A DNA stretch of 13,811 nucleotides from Thermoflavifilum sp. Lineage in GTDB: Bacteria > Bacteroidota > Bacteroidia > Chitinophagales > Chitinophagaceae. A model generated the notes under the pieces. It saw only the letters and a program-made list of their open reading frames with translations. It was not told the origin of the DNA and did no database searches. The translations under genes were made by a program, and so were the position numbers. Where the stretch lies: assembly GCA_019683625.1 (NCBI GenBank), contig JADGHY010000030.1, positions 1-13,811 on the forward strand. Direction: 5' to 3'. Position 1 is the first letter of the stretch; each line of letters opens with the position of its first letter. Positions 13,507 through 13,811 of the stretch are shown in pieces.

Positions 13507-13811
13507 ATGGAAAAAACGGTACTACAAACCCGACAGGCTCCTTCCCCAATTGGTCCTTACAGCCAGGCCATTCAAGCCAACAACCTGCTATTCATTTCCG
13601 GACAAATAGCCATAGACCCGGCTACCGATCAAATGATCAAGGGAGATATTGTGGAAGAAACCCATCGGGTCATGCAAAACCTGAAAGCTATTCTGGCGGC
13701 CGCCGGTATGGATTTCCAACATGTGGTGAAAACCACTATTTTTATTCTGGATATGCAGGATTTCTCGGCGGTTAATGAGGTGTATGGCAAATATTTTCAG
13801 GAGAGCTTTCC
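13507..13811 (+). CDS. ridA: RidA family reactive intermediate/imine deaminase, 3'-truncated
   Basis: The first 101 residues of a protein cut off by the window end; family members have about 125-130. RidA hydrolyses reactive enamine/imine intermediates formed by PLP enzymes such as threonine dehydratase, protecting other PLP enzymes. The start MEKTVLQTRQAPSPIGPYSQ carries the family motif APxPIGPYSQA. LLFISGQIAIDPAT (27-40), EETHRVMQNLKAIL (50-63) and VVKTTIFILDMQDFSAVNEVYGKYF (73-97) also match. The distal segment with the substrate-binding arginine (R105 in Escherichia coli numbering) lies beyond the window, so a true RidA cannot be told from arginine-lacking Rid subfamilies. It is divergent from tsaB with a 129-base gap and no clear promoter. 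Confidence 0.93.
   Translation, partial: MEKTVLQTRQAPSPIGPYSQAIQANNLLFISGQIAIDPATDQMIKGDIVEETHRVMQNLKAILAAAGMDFQHVVKTTIFILDMQDFSAVNEVYGKYFQESF

Noticed and set aside
1..13811. Mobile element, CRISPR array, tRNA/rRNA, or defence/toxin system
   Set aside because: No transposase, integrase, spaced direct-repeat array, tRNA-like fold or known defence domain was recognised; composition looks even across the window.

Overview
This 13.8 kb window looks like a chromosomal stretch from a member of the Bacteroidota, probably Chitinophagales/Chitinophagaceae. Three things suggest this. Several protein families present (DUF2911, a DUF5723-like outer-membrane protein, TIGR02757/DUF2400, a DUF6263-like protein) are largely confined to, or typical of, that phylum. 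Many genes have a TAnnTTTG box, the Bacteroidota sigma-factor -7 element, 10-35 nt before the start codon. Shine-Dalgarno sequences are mostly missing. The taxon assignment is inference. Coding density is high, no gap exceeds 300 bases, and I see no tRNA, rRNA, CRISPR array, insertion sequence or phage gene.

Layout. Bases 1-4358 (+): the 3' part of an acyl-carrier-protein phosphodiesterase gene; a secreted DUF2911 protein with its own promoter and a strong terminator; then a likely three-gene operon of poorly understood families (DUF5723-like outer-membrane protein, TIGR02757 protein, DUF6263-like secreted protein). Bases 4401-7419 (-): a two-gene efflux operon, TolC-type channel then HlyD/MacA-type adaptor, with a recognisable promoter, a perfect palindrome in the promoter spacer, and a terminator directly after the adaptor. 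It encodes no permease. Bases 7499-10612 (+): nadB (L-aspartate oxidase, NAD synthesis), an LpxL/HtrB-type acyltransferase and tag (3-methyladenine glycosylase), closely spaced and probably co-transcribed. Bases 10604-12587 (-): a persulfide dioxygenase-rhodanese fusion and, upstream with its own terminator, a cysteine-free ArsR-family regulator. Bases 12688-13402 (-): tsaB (tRNA t6A synthesis). Bases 13507-end (+): the 5' part of a ridA gene.

Functionally this is mostly housekeeping (NAD synthesis, t6A, imine deamination, alkylation repair, envelope acylation, ACP turnover) plus an efflux module and a sulfur-detoxification module. I found no clear novel multi-gene defence or mobile system. 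The best leads are regulatory and structural: the palindrome in the efflux promoter, direct repeats around the promoters of the persulfide dioxygenase and ArsR genes, a leader hairpin before the DUF5723-like gene, and a helix-hairpin-helix glycosylase-like signature in the TIGR02757 protein.
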